Origin: Phorcus lineatus
Lineage: Eukaryota; Mollusca; Gastropoda; Trochida; Trochidae
Length of the DNA: 64,000 nt
NCBI GenBank assembly: GCA_921293015.1
Contig: OV121088.1
Location: 25,271,645 to 25,335,644, forward strand
Direction: 5' to 3'
Under the pieces are notes generated by a model that was not told the origin of the DNA, did not search any database, and worked only from the letters and a program-made list of their open reading frames with translations. Both the position numbers and the translations under genes were made by a program. The first letter of the stretch is position 1. Every line of letters starts with the position of its first letter. This document shows, one piece after another, positions 51,116 to 61,518 of this stretch.

Positions 51116-51170
51116 TAGACGACGTGTTTTGAAATGCCAGATTTGACTCACACAGCACGAGGGTTGTAAT

Positions 51171-51221
51171 AGCAGACGACTTGTGATTCAACAAGTAATC
51201 ATACAAGCAGACGACTTGTGA
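51171..51221 (+). repeat. Duplicated 16-mer in the 5' leader
   Basis: AGCAGACGACTTGTGA occurs at 51171-51186 and again at 51206-51221, 35 bases apart, within the predicted 5' UTR. The first copy can form a stem between ACTTGT and ACAAGT (51179-51195); the second contains CAAG...CTTG. Could be an RNA element or simply a local duplication. Confidence 0.6.
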
Positions 51222-51264
51222 CAGACAGCAATTATCAGAAGACAAAAGTGGTCAGCTAAACTCA

Positions 51265-51726
51265 ATGGTTCTCAATATCACTAAGAAAACAAGCATGGAG
51301 GGCGAACAAGCACCAGAAGTAAGAAAAGAGAGACGAAATGGAATGGGCAACATCTTCGATGGAATCGAGCCCGAAATACTCCAGCGTCTAGGCTGGACTG
51401 AGAAGGAATTAGACAAAGTTGAGGAAGTGGCGAGACGCAACATCACCGAGGCAGGATCAGACCTCGGACACTCGACCACTTCGGACAGCAGCGAGACGGA
51501 CTCGGATACAAGCATGGATATAAAACTGATCGAGAGTCTGCACGAGATGTCCCGTGTACAAGCCTTGCCGTGCAGTATCGAAGCTGACGTTTCCAAGTGT
51601 CTTTCCAACAGGAAGAGGAGGAACGGACTGGCGGACCTATTCGAGGCTCTATCGGTGAACCAGAAGCAGTTGTTCGTGAAGCTCATCCAAGCGAGTCCAG
51701 CCCGGCACACATGCGTGTCTCACTGA
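51265..51726 (+). CDS. Small acidic protein with two R-R-N-G modules; possible PKI-like kinase inhibitor
   Basis: No family recognised with certainty. The ATG at 51265 gives 153 aa; the in-frame ATG at 51295 (M11) has A at -3 and G at +4 and may be the main start (143 aa). Residues 23-34 and 118-129 are two copies of R-R-N-G-[M/L]-[G/A]-[N/D]-[I/L]-F-[D/E]-[G/A]-[I/L]. Between them lies a Ser/Thr/Asp/Glu-rich stretch (65-85) that looks disordered and phosphorylatable. R-R-N-(A/G)-hydrophobic matches the PKA pseudosubstrate of PKI (RRNAI), and R20 sits at the P-6 position as in PKI, but the P-11 Phe is absent from both copies. LADLFEALSV (122-131) fits a leucine-rich nuclear export pattern. 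The frame is richer in GC than its surroundings and sits 150 bases behind a TATA box, which supports a real gene. The kinase-inhibitor role is inference. Confidence 0.78.
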   Translation: MVLNITKKTSMEGEQAPEVRKERRNGMGNIFDGIEPEILQRLGWTEKELDKVEEVARRNITEAGSDLGHSTTSDSSETDSDTSMDIKLIESLHEMSRVQALPCSIEADVSKCLSNRKRRNGLADLFEALSVNQKQLFVKLIQASPARHTCVSH

Positions 51727-52039
51727 GCATGCTTGACAAACTTTCTGGATTTGTGCAATTTGATTCGGAAACTGTAAAGTTTACTTCCGGGTTTACCTGA
51801 CCAGGTGAGGCGTAACCTGTATCACGGTCCGTGACGAAAGAGGACCGAACTCGACTCATGACGCTCCTGTCGTGCATCAACGAGGGCTTGCCGGACTTTG
51901 TTTACACGAACACAAAGGAAAGACCACGCGCTCCGTGTGCCTGAGGAGGCGATGTTATCACTTGAAGGGGGGAGAGACGAACGTAATTTCGATTTGAAAT
52001 GTAACACTTGCAATCAGTTTATTGCTCTTGGAATGTGAC

Positions 52040-52395
52040 TTTTTCCAACTTGTCCTGCTTTGTGACTCTGAAAGTAAGATCACGATTGAAATGTGATATG
52101 ATCTATTTATAATGTTAAGTAGAATTTAAGAAAAAAGAAATGTGATTCGCTATTTAAATAATACTCATGGGATCACTTTTGAAATGTGTATGTTTAAGAA
52201 CGATCTTTATTGAAATGTTCTCTATTTAGATCACTATTGAAATGTGATTCTTTAAGTTCGATCACTTTTGAGATGTGTCTTGTAGTAAGATTACTATTAA
52301 AGATGCAATCATGCAATTTAGATCTCTTTTAAAATATTATTCTTAAAGTTAAATAATTATGTAAATGGGATTCTTGAAGATCACCGAAACTGATA
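52040..52395 (+). repeat. Degenerate ~40-60-bp tandem repeat in the 3' UTR
   Basis: The phrase GATCAC(T)-TTGAAATGTGATTC recurs with drift at about 52078, 52171, 52200, 52230, 52258 and 52320, with short spacers. It looks like an old, decayed tandem repeat. Confidence 0.5.
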
Positions 52396-52635
52396 ATACA
52401 TATTCTCAATACTGTGAACTCTATAGGGAAAGTTTATAATTATAATGTGACCCTTGAAAAGTAGTCACTCCTAAAGTGCTTCACAAGTAAATCGAACATT
52501 CCATGCGTGAAATGATTTACGCAATTTACATTGACATGCTTTGTTTATTTATGTATATTTGATATGCGAAAATGTTGGTAATGAATGTTGAAATCCAGAA
52601 GTATATTTTTATACTTCCCTGCCGTTGTACAACGC

Positions 52636-52976
52636 TGCAGTATTATTGCATCAACTGCGGTATCATTGCAACTACTGCAGTATTATTGCATCAACTGCGG
52701 TATCATTGCAACTACTGCAGTATTACTGCATCAACTGCGGTATCATTGCAACTACTGCAGTATTATTGCATCAACTGCGGTATCATTGCAACTACTGCAG
52801 TATTACTGCATCAACTGCGGTATCATTGCAACTACTGCAGTATAATTGCATCAACTGCGGTATCATTGCAACTACTGCAGTATTATTGCATCAACTGCGG
52901 TATCATTGCAACTACTGCAGTATTACTGCATCAACTGCGGTATCATTGCAACTACTGCAGTATAATTGCATCAACG
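52636..52976 (+). repeat. 40-bp minisatellite with 120-bp higher-order period
   Basis: More than eight near-perfect 40-bp units start at 52641, 52681, 52721 and every 40 bases to 52961. Each unit is two related 20-mers, TATTATTGCATCAACTGCGG and TATCATTGCAACTACTGCAG. Positions 4-6 of the first 20-mer vary TAT/TAC/AAT in the order T,T,C,T,C,A,T,C,A, so the last six units are two copies of a 120-bp trimer. The repeat has no stop in any forward frame, which explains three overlapping open frames here; I do not regard these as genes. Confidence 0.92.
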
Positions 52977-53085
52977 GTTGATATAAATGAAGAGTTCAAA
53001 CTCAAGACAACCTCAGTTCTATATCTGTTCAACTCAAATCAACCATATGTTCAGATAACTTATTTTTGTTACTTTTACAATGTTA

Positions 53086-53091
53086 AATAAA
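53086..53091 (+). terminator. Polyadenylation signal candidate for the small gene
   Basis: AATAAA just after the minisatellite, with a second AATAAA at 53125-53130. Either would place the repeat array inside the mRNA. Confidence 0.45.
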
Positions 53092-53219
53092 ACCATTATT
53101 TATTGAATATTTGAACTACAATTGAATAAAATATTTATCATGAATACACTCGACTTGTTTCGTGTTTTATCATCTAAAAGGGTGTGTTAGATGTGGAATT
53201 GTACCATGATACCTGCAGG

Positions 53220-53393
53220 AGGAATTTAATTATAATGATGATAATGGTTAATTTTTATCTTTTATATGCTAAGCGTCAAGCCTTGAGGCATCAACTCCCA
53301 ATTGGTAGCGGCTTGTTGTGTGACGCGGCCGGGAATCGAACCCAGATTTGCCGGATATTGAGCGCACGCTCTACCCAAAGAGCTACGTTCCCT
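53220..53393 (-). mobile_element. tRNA-like SINE head / tRNA pseudogene
   Basis: The minus strand from 53393 reads GGGAACGTAGCTCTTTGGGT and AGAGCG (an A box) and, 30 bases on, GGTTCGATTCCCGG (a B box with a T-arm that pairs). The anticodon stem and acceptor ends do not pair well, so it is not a functional tRNA. It runs on into an AT-rich tail, as expected of a second, tRNA-derived SINE family. Confidence 0.6.
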
Positions 53394-54151
53394 TTTTATT
53401 ATGATATTTATACCTAACATTATCTGAAAATTAATCTGAAATTTGTATTCCTGGAATATCGATGGAAGTTATTAATTAAATCAAGGCGGCAATACCTTCC
53501 TAAAAATAAAAATAAAAGATTATAAAAAGTTTGTATTTATCTCATTTTAAAGGCAATATTAAACTCTCTTTATGACATCAACCATATATTTTTTAATACC
53601 GAATATTCCTTGATCAACACATTCAAACGCTGATTTGAAACTGGCGGTTAATTGAGGCAGGAATGATTCATGCAAATTTGTACCTGTTATCTCAAAGGAA
53701 AGCATGTGGTTACTGCTTGAATATTCATGATGTATGAACAATCACTTTTATTCATACTGTTAGTTGAGCATAATATTTTACCATACAAACCAGTCTCATT
53801 AATATCATAAATTGGAAATATGTGACCACTGACTGTGGCGTTACACTTTACTATGCATACGTGTAGTCATTTTAATTATTATGGTATGTGGTTACTGCTT
53901 GAAATATATACACACTTTCGTGCATTCAGACCTCTGCCTAAGGAATCACATTTATCATACATACACCGAGTTGCATTAATATTATAAATTGGAAGGGAGC
54001 CTCGGAGAAAACATCTGTCACCCAGGGCTAAATTACGGTCCGAGAACCTACTTATGGTATAAGTGTAGAATATATCGGAACATTCAGCCTTTAGTTATCA
54101 CCCGAGACCGATATCCAGACACCTAGAGTAGGGTGAAGTTAAGATGAAAAT

Positions 54152-54186
<35 letters not shown>
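54152..54186. repeat. (ATC)n microsatellite
   Basis: Eleven to twelve perfect units. Confidence 0.97.
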
Positions 54187-54352
54187 TAGTCCTGCTTCAC
54201 GACTGGATTAAATATTAGCCTTCAATACAGTCTAGGTCCTCATTCTGCAAGTCTAGATTTGAGTGCATGAAATTAAGAACACGAAGAAAAGAATATAATT
54301 GATTAAGGAACAATAAATTATTAAAATATTTCATAAACTAAATTTTAATCTA
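54187..54352 (+). repeat. Dispersed repeat H, copy 1
   Basis: TAGTCCTGCTTCACGACTGG to TAAACTAAATTTTAATCTA; bracketed on both sides by ATC microsatellites (54152-54186 and 54357-54380). Confidence 0.75.
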
Positions 54353-54356
54353 TAAT

Positions 54357-54380
54357 ATCATCATCATCATCATCATCATT
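54357..54380. repeat. (ATC)n microsatellite
   Basis: About eight perfect units. Confidence 0.97.
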
Positions 54381-54788
54381 GCTAAATAGACTCCTAATGT
54401 TCATCCACGTTGGAATTCAAGCTCCCTTTTCTTCTCGATTAGTTTTGCAAAGTATATTATAATCAATCAGGTCCAATTATATCAGCAAATATTTTCATCA
54501 TGTGCATCATAATCTGCGTGTAAAGGCCTACGTCAATAAGAGGCCAATCTCATCAGGTACGCTTTACCTGCGTACGCTCCGAACACGATTGAAACCAGAT
54601 TACCTGGGGGCGCCACATTTGCTTATCCATCAATATTCTAGTAACAGCTTTACAGCGGAACATCAAAATTAATAAACTATTTCAAAATACTTGGCAATTT
54701 TGAATGCGTCTCCACCTTGGTATAACATATCAAATATATTAATCCAATTAAACTCTGAGTTTTTTAGAAATCCTGCGCTGGTAGTCAA

Positions 54789-54960
54789 ATAGTCCTGCTT
54801 CATGATTGTGTATATAAATGAGCCTTTAAAACAGTCTAGGTCAACATTCTAAATGATTGAATACACAATATGAATATGCAATTAGGAGCCAAAAGAAAAA
54901 ATTATAAGGATGAAGGAACAGTAAATCATTTAAAAATTTCATAGACTAAATTTTAGTCTA
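54789..54960 (+). repeat. Dispersed repeat H, copy 2
   Basis: ATAGTCCTGCTTCATGATTG to AGACTAAATTTTAGTCTA, direct orientation ~600 bp from copy 1, without bracketing microsatellites. Confidence 0.75.
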
Positions 54961-55309
54961 GTAGTCAAAGTTATCCCCGGCATCGAACAAGAATAAGTCG
55001 CACTCTGTGCAGCTGTATGGCTTCCTCTCAATGACATTTACAGATGAGGAGACAGGTATCTTTACAAGAACAAACCCCTCGGGAATGACGAGGAATCGAG
55101 GAAAACGAGGTTAGACTGACCTTATCTCCGGGCACATGCGGGTTATACTTGGCTTCTCAGCTGGCCTGCAGCCTTCCCCGGTAATTACCGTATGTTTTCT
55201 ACTGGTCGATATGCCGAGTGACAAATGTGGCAACAAACTGACACAGAAAGTCAGCTAATTGTGAAGAACAGTGATATCATCGAACAAGATGCTAAAATGT
55301 TACAGTGTA

Positions 55310-56440
55310 AATGCATGATAATGCAAGGCATAGATAATGCTGGTATACAGGGTAAATGTACGATTTTGCTACCCTATGTATATGCATGATTCTTGACAGA
55401 GATTATGGTGGTATACAGTACCATTGCATGATGCTTGTCGGAGATAATATCAGTACACAATGTAAACGCATGATTCATGACATAAATAATGTTGTTTAAG
55501 ATGTAAATGCATGATGCTTGACATAAATAATGTTGCTTAAAATGTAAATGCATGATGCTTGACATTGATAATGTTGCTTAAAATGTAAATACATGATGCT
55601 TGACATAAATTATGTTGCTTAAAATGTAAATGCATGATGCTTGACATAGATAATGTTGCTTAAGATGTAAATGCATGATGCTTGACATAGATAATGTTGC
55701 TTAAGATGTAAATGCATGATGCTTGACATTGATAATGCTTGTATACAACATAAATGCATGATACTTGACAGAGCAATTGTTGCTTAAAATGTAAATGCAT
55801 GATGTTTGATATAGATAATGTTTGTATACAACATGAATGCAAGAGGCTTGCCATAGAAAATGTTGCTTAAAATGTAAATGTATGATGCTTGACATAGATA
55901 ATGTTGATAGTCAACATAAATGCATCATGCTCGATATAGATCATGGTGGTATACAACATAAATGCATAATGCTTGACATCGAAAATGTTACTGAAAATGT
56001 AAATGCATGATTTTTGACATAGATAAATTTGGTATCCAACATAAATGCATGATGATTGACATGGGAAATGTTCCTTAAAATGTAAATGCATGATGCTTGA
56101 CATAGAAAATGTTGGTATTCAACATAAATGCATGATGCTTGACATAGAAAATGTTGCTTTAAATGTAAATGCATGATGCTTGACATAGATAACGGTGGTA
56201 CACAGCATAAATGCATGATGCTTGAAATAGATAATGTTGGTTCATATATGAATTATAAATGCACGGTGCTTGACACAAACAGGTTGGTTTACAATATGCA
56301 CAATGCTTGACAGAGATTGTGTTGGTTTACAATATAAATACACAGTGCTTGACAAAGATAATTCTAGTGTACAATGAGAATGCACGATGATTGAAAGGGA
56401 AATTGCTGATATATAATGTAAATGATGATTCTTGACATAG
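55310..56440 (-). repeat. 41-bp minisatellite, ~27 copies, with dimeric order
   Basis: Unit AAATGCATGATGCTTGACAT + AGATAATGTTGCTTAAAATGT. Two link types occur: A (GTTGCTTAAAATGT) and B (TGGTATACAACAT). From about 55490 to 55730 units are all A; from about 55980 to 56220 A and B alternate in 82-bp dimers. Because 41 is not a multiple of three and the unit has few stops on the minus strand, several overlapping minus-strand open frames appear; these are artefacts. Confidence 0.93.
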
Positions 56441-56819
56441 ATCAGTACCCTTAATCATTTTTTTCTTCAAATTTTTAATGAAAATAACAAAGTAATAAAA
56501 AGAACCGAGACGTTAGTCATAGCAGGTTTGATTAAATTCCTGAAGATATCTACAATTATACATGTGGTTCATTTCAATTTGCAAAGAAAGTCATTATACT
56601 GTATGTGACATGATTGACCGCCGAATCGTCTCCTGCTAGTTATAAAGCTATTCAGCTCGTGACATCAACGTGCAAGTAACACACGATGTACCATGTCGTT
56701 CTTAATAGACTTTTCTTTACAAAAGTCAGTGTAAGAGTCTTTCGCAAACGTTAACGCAAATCCCATTTGTATAGATTGGTTAATAAAGTCACGGATTCAG
56801 AGGGGAACAGAGTAGGGAT

Positions 56820-56905
56820 GGGATTTTTTTTGGGGGGGGGGGATTTTTTTTTCCCTCTTCTGTCTCTGTCTGTCTCTGTCTCTTCCTGTCTCCGTCTCTG
56901 TCGTA
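56820..56905. repeat. Poly-G and TCTCTGTC-rich tract
   Basis: T8-G10-ATT8 run followed by TCTGTCTCTGTC repeats, similar in type to the sequence after the long TC tract at 58.1 kb. Confidence 0.85.
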
Positions 56906-57139
56906 AACTTCCTTTTGTTTGGAGTTTGAGTCAGGGATTCGAACCAACTTAAGGACTTAATTTTACAATTCGATCGTAAATTGGGTGTTCACCCCTCTTA
57001 TTCCTCAGCCCATGCATGTAGTGGAAATATTCAGTAATCAAGTAAAACCTACTGGTGGTTGTAATATGGAAACAGATATTTTAGTTTTCATCATATCACT
57101 TAATTAACATGAAAATCACTTGCTACTGTCCCTTTTATA

Positions 57140-57586
57140 TTAAAGTGACACAGAGTATGTTTTATGATTTATTTGTGTGGCTTTAATAAGATAAAACATA
57201 TGACCTGAGTTAAGTACAAATTGCCCCTCTAAAATAATTAGAATTTCTTGTTTTCAATGCATGGTTAATGAAAAACAGCCATTTGATTATTAGGAAGTCG
57301 AACGTCAGACTCAAATGTAAATGGATATCACTTACAAGCACCTACTTAACACTATAAATGGTTATTTTTGTATTTGCTGTAAAGCAGTTTTCAAAATTAC
57401 GTTTGATTCATTGGCGCGCGCCACTGTCCGGGTTTTCGATCACAAAAACGACTTTAACTGTTTATTTTTATTATACTGAACTCATGAAAACTAACATTTA
57501 AAGAAACAATCACTTATTCTCGATAAAAAAAACAATAATGAAGTTTGACATATTTGACTCCAAAAACATACTATTTGACCCTTTAA
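57140..57586. mobile_element. MITE family B copy
   Basis: Starts TTAAAGTGACACAGAGTATG and ends with ACATACTATTTGACCCTTTAA. Carries the core CCACTGTCCGGGTTTTCGAT at 57421-57440. Confidence 0.8.
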
Positions 57587-57751
57587 GGTACTTGGTGCAC
57601 GAAGACTTTCAAGGAGAATTTTGAAAGTTTTAAGAATTAATTTACCACGGATAGATATCAATCAAGTTTTCAGGAAGACGTGCAAAGTTCTCGGTAAATT
57701 ATCCCTGCTCTGAGTGAGGACTATGCACAGCACGAAGAAAGGCACAGATGA

Positions 57752-57806
57752 TGTAGTGAAGTAGTCGTTAAGTAGTGAAGTAGTCGTGAAGTAGTGAAGT
57801 AGTCCT
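57752..57806 (+). repeat. 20-bp tandem repeat
   Basis: AAGTAGTGAAGTAGTCGTT repeated about 2.7 times. Confidence 0.85.
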
Positions 57807-57928
57807 AGTACATTTGCTACTATACATGTATGTGTACAGATAAATATTGTACATCAAATTGATAACATATTACATACATGTCCCTTGTTAACTAAATCTT
57901 AGTTAAGTAACTGAAATGTATGCGTATA

Positions 57929-58072
<144 letters not shown>

Positions 58073-58239
58073 GTGTCTGATTATACCCTATATCTTTCTC
58101 TGTCTCTGTTTCTGTTATGTCTCTGTCTCCGTCTTCGTCTAAGTCTCTGTCTGTCGCCGTCTCTGTCTATATTAGCTTTTATTTAGACTCTATTTAAAAA
58201 ACACAATAGCACACATTTATATCTAAAGGAAGTCGGATA

Positions 58240-58386
58240 AATAGTTCGCTAGTCCCAGCCAATGCTCGCAGGTTTCACCGCAATGCATAGCCACAATAGT
58301 GTTGCGGGCTTTCTTCCTGCAATAATACTAGCAGCCGCGATATAAGTGAAATAATCTTGAAAGCGGCGTTAAACCCCAACTCACCA
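58240..58386 (+). mobile_element. SINE copy 3, 5' truncated
   Basis: Only the 3' part is present, from TTCGCTAGTCCCAGCC to GAAAGCGGCGTTAAACCCC plus an AACTCACCACC tail. It starts shortly after the TC-rich tract. Confidence 0.85.
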
Positions 58387-58828
58387 CCAACATCACAGCA
58401 GTGGGAACTTCAATCATTAATACCATGAGTCTCAACAAATGTACTCAAGTTGACGATACAGTCAAAATACCTCAAAAAGAAGAAATAAAACCAACTGTCT
58501 GAAAAATTATAACATGTGAATAAATTATGGATCACCTTGAAAATCAATCTTCAAGTATAAAAATATATTAAACTATTCAATATATAAACATATTTAAGGT
58601 TGACCTTCCTAAACGTCTGACATACTGTATGAATAGACTACACGGAAACCTTTTCTTCAAACTGTGTAGATGCATGACGTCATAAGACAGCTAACTAACA
58701 ATTATGTGTGCCTCGCTGCACTTCATTAACTTCCGTGGATATTCCCATGTATATGCATAATGTAAACTTTTCCCACTGATTCCCCCTAGTGAGCATACAT
58801 AAAGAACCTCTGATTGCACAATACTGGT

Positions 58829-58957
58829 ATTATATTATATTATATTATATTATATTATATTATATTATATTATATTATATTATATTATATTATATTATAT
58901 TATATTATATTATATTATATTATATTATATTATATTATATCATATCATATTATATTA
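58829..58957. repeat. (TTATA)n pentanucleotide array
   Basis: About 23-25 units, with two C substitutions near the right end. Confidence 0.97.
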
Positions 58958-59953
58958 TTATGAAGTAATGGCAGTTGCCTTATCGCCATGATCATTATAA
59001 AACTGTACAATGAGAATCAGTTATGGCTTTTAAATATCAAAAATTTTATGTGTGAAGCACAATGTTGTGACCGTGATATAAAATCTTTGGATAAGATTTA
59101 TGATAAATGGTGACGATTAAATTATGTAGAAAGGCGTCTACCGAATATTGTTAAATGTTCAATGGACAAAGAAGATTGAAATCTTGATGTTCGGATGAAT
59201 GATATATACTCGATTGAAAAATGCGATAAAATTAAATCTATAATTCAAAATTAAGACTATCTATTTTTATAATGATACACCTGATACAACCAAGAACAAT
59301 GTGAAAATAATAAAGACAAAGTAATCAAAACCTATGCTATATACATGTGTTTTCATATATATCCGTATACACCTTATCGTAATTGAAAAATGGGATTGAT
59401 GCGAGCTGATAGTGACTGTCATTCATTGACCTAACCTATTCGTTCATTGGCTTTTCTTGACGTATCTCCATTCATAGAGGGCAAATCCGTGTCTTTTGTT
59501 TCCCACGTTGTGGCCAATGTTACCTGAGGGCGCATCATTCTTTACCACACCTGTAATTAACAAACGGAATCATATCATACGGCCAGGCATGCAATTACAA
59601 ACGATAACATCGGGTGCGATAGTCTAAATGTGATAATTGCGTCTTTATGACGGCGTTGTGGTTGATGTGACGTCACACATGCTGTAACATCGATAATAAA
59701 GCCGGCATCTATGACGCCAGACAACACATGTTATAAGTTATTACATATAGGCGAGTGTGATTTATAAAAGTTGCTATTGCACCTGAACGATAAGTTTATG
59801 ATAAGAAGCCCTGATAGAGAGTGTGAACCAGCAAATGATGGAATACAGGCAGATAATTAGGACAGCAAAATTATTCTTTGTTGTCTACATTCTGTCCATT
59901 TTTTGTTTTTTATAACATTTTTATAGTCTATACATTTTTAAATATTTGATCAC

Positions 59954-60285
59954 AAGGGGCAGTTGCACGTTTTTTGAAAGATTAATGTTTTTAGATTTCC
60001 CCAGTAAACATTAGTTGATTCCGAATGTATTATTTTCAGATAGTAAAGCATCTGAACCCAATCACCCGTAGAAGAAAATTATCAAGTATCAAGCAGAAAC
60101 CACTTGCCACCATTTTTGTGTAAGCAGCTTTTTTCGAGGTAAGGAATTGGATACGCATTTGTTTGTTTGTTTGTATTAAGAGTCCTTTATGTTGACTAAA
60201 AGACGTTGTCTGTCAATTGGAAACATTTATTTTCGTTTCCATGAGATCACTTTGTTTACTTTGTTTGTGCTACGTCGCCTTTTTC
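59954..60285. mobile_element. MITE family C copy
   Basis: Starts AAGGGGCAGTTGCACGTTTT and ends GTGCTACGTCGCCTTTTT; shares the internal TATTTTCGTTTCCATGAGAT segment. Confidence 0.7.
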
Positions 60286-61349
60286 ATTGGTACACTCGCG
60301 AGTATAAACGTCGACTTACAAAAATACGAAATATTCCAATCCACGAGTGATAAATACGACTGAAACAAGGTTAAAACATGTCTTAAGAAGTCAGCAATAC
60401 TACTCTTTAAATTCAAAACAATTAAAAAACACGCCTTCGTCGTTTTGGAATCTCCTTAACTAGACGAGACAAGAGGAAACGGGCTTTCTAGCTTGCTTTA
60501 TGGTGCTCTACAGTAAAGATTCGTTAATATATTTATGTCCAAGAAGGATATATATATCAATAGCATCTTTTATTAATCAAATTCTACTTCATAAACTTTT
60601 TACTTAAAAGGCAGACATTCTGACAACAACAAAAACAGTTTGAAAAAGCTACTTTCATCGGTTTTGAGTATATCTATTTTTTCATGATGGCAATTAACAT
60701 ATAAACACCATAAATCCTTAAGCATAAGTAAGCTATTTCAGCATCGAAAGACATTATTTCCTCATTCGAGCTCTTGTCTGTTTTATTAAGTCTTCACGTG
60801 CTCTTAATTCACGTTTATCCTCTTTTTTTTTACACGTGTTTACCAGACACATGGCTTTTTTCTTTGCTATTCGAAACTGTTATGTTCACATTAAACTATT
60901 AGTATAAATCATTTAGGTAGAACTATTCGCAATAGTCTTAAGCATACAGATGTGCAGGGGTAATGCCATTTGGCACACTTAAAAGTGTATAATTTCTTGT
61001 TTTATTTAGTTTTCTGTTCTCCATTTGAATGTCATGGAAATATCCAGTATACGACCATCTTCCATAAGGTCCGCTACAGTGACGTCACGAACGAAGTTTC
61101 GTTTTGTGATTGTGATGAAAACCAACTTGACAAACTTGTCGGACAAATGAAGCGGTACTCCCTGACTTACCTAGAACAGCGAAATATTTTTTAAACATTT
61201 TTTTATCAAAGAGTGAGTGCATTCATGTTTGTGCCAAAAGTATTATCTTCAGAGGGTCAAAATCTTCATTACTCGTGAGTGAGTTGTGTTTTAACGTGTT
61301 TTGAACAATATTTCAGTTATTCAACTCATGTCATCATAACTCAACCCAA

Positions 61350-61518
61350 CGATCCTTAGTCGTAGAAGAAAGTATCAAGTATTTTGCGGAAACTGATGGC
61401 AGCGATTTGAGTGTAAGCACCTTTTAATCATTTTAGGTAGGGACATGGATTTGCCGTATTTATTTTCGTTTTCATGAGATCACATTTGTTACCTAAAAAC
61501 GTACTAAGGCCCCTTTAA
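61350..61518. mobile_element. MITE family C, right half
   Basis: Contains AGCACCTTTTAATCATTTTA and TTTTCGTTTTCATGAGATCA and ends AAGGCCCCTTTAA. Confidence 0.6.

Larger units (their letters stand above)
51727..53130 (+). other. Predicted long AU-rich 3' UTR of the small gene
   Basis: No further convincing coding sequence follows the stop at 51726. The region becomes AT-rich with several ATTTA motifs (for example near 52110, 52155, 52226 and 52545), the sort found in unstable messages. It contains a degenerate GATCAC/GAAATGTGA repeat and a 40-bp minisatellite, and ends with AATAAA at 53086-53091 and again at 53125-53130. A splice-donor-like AG|GTGAGG occurs around 51803, so a spliced 3' UTR cannot be excluded. 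Confidence 0.5.

Noticed and set aside
51252..51710. 152-codon frame antisense to the small CRE-promoter gene
   Set aside because: It mirrors the GC-rich coding strand; promoter, start context, leader and polyadenylation signals all favour the plus strand.
51597..51800. 67-codon frame overlapping the 3' end of the small gene in another frame
   Set aside because: No independent start signal and no domain; the duplicated module lies in the other frame.
52572..53090. 172-codon open frame and two overlapping frames of 86 and 118 codons over the 40-bp repeat
   Set aside because: The repeat unit has no stops in any forward frame, so three frames are open at once; no start context, no domain.
53310..53393. 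Functional tRNA gene on the minus strand
   Set aside because: A and B boxes are good, but the anticodon stem (TGCGC against CCGGC) and acceptor ends do not pair.
55374..56216. Six overlapping minus-strand open frames rich in Ile, His and Cys
   Set aside because: All are readings of the 41-bp minisatellite in different frames.
55310..56440. CRISPR-like array
   Set aside because: Units are contiguous with no unique spacers, and the sequence is eukaryotic.
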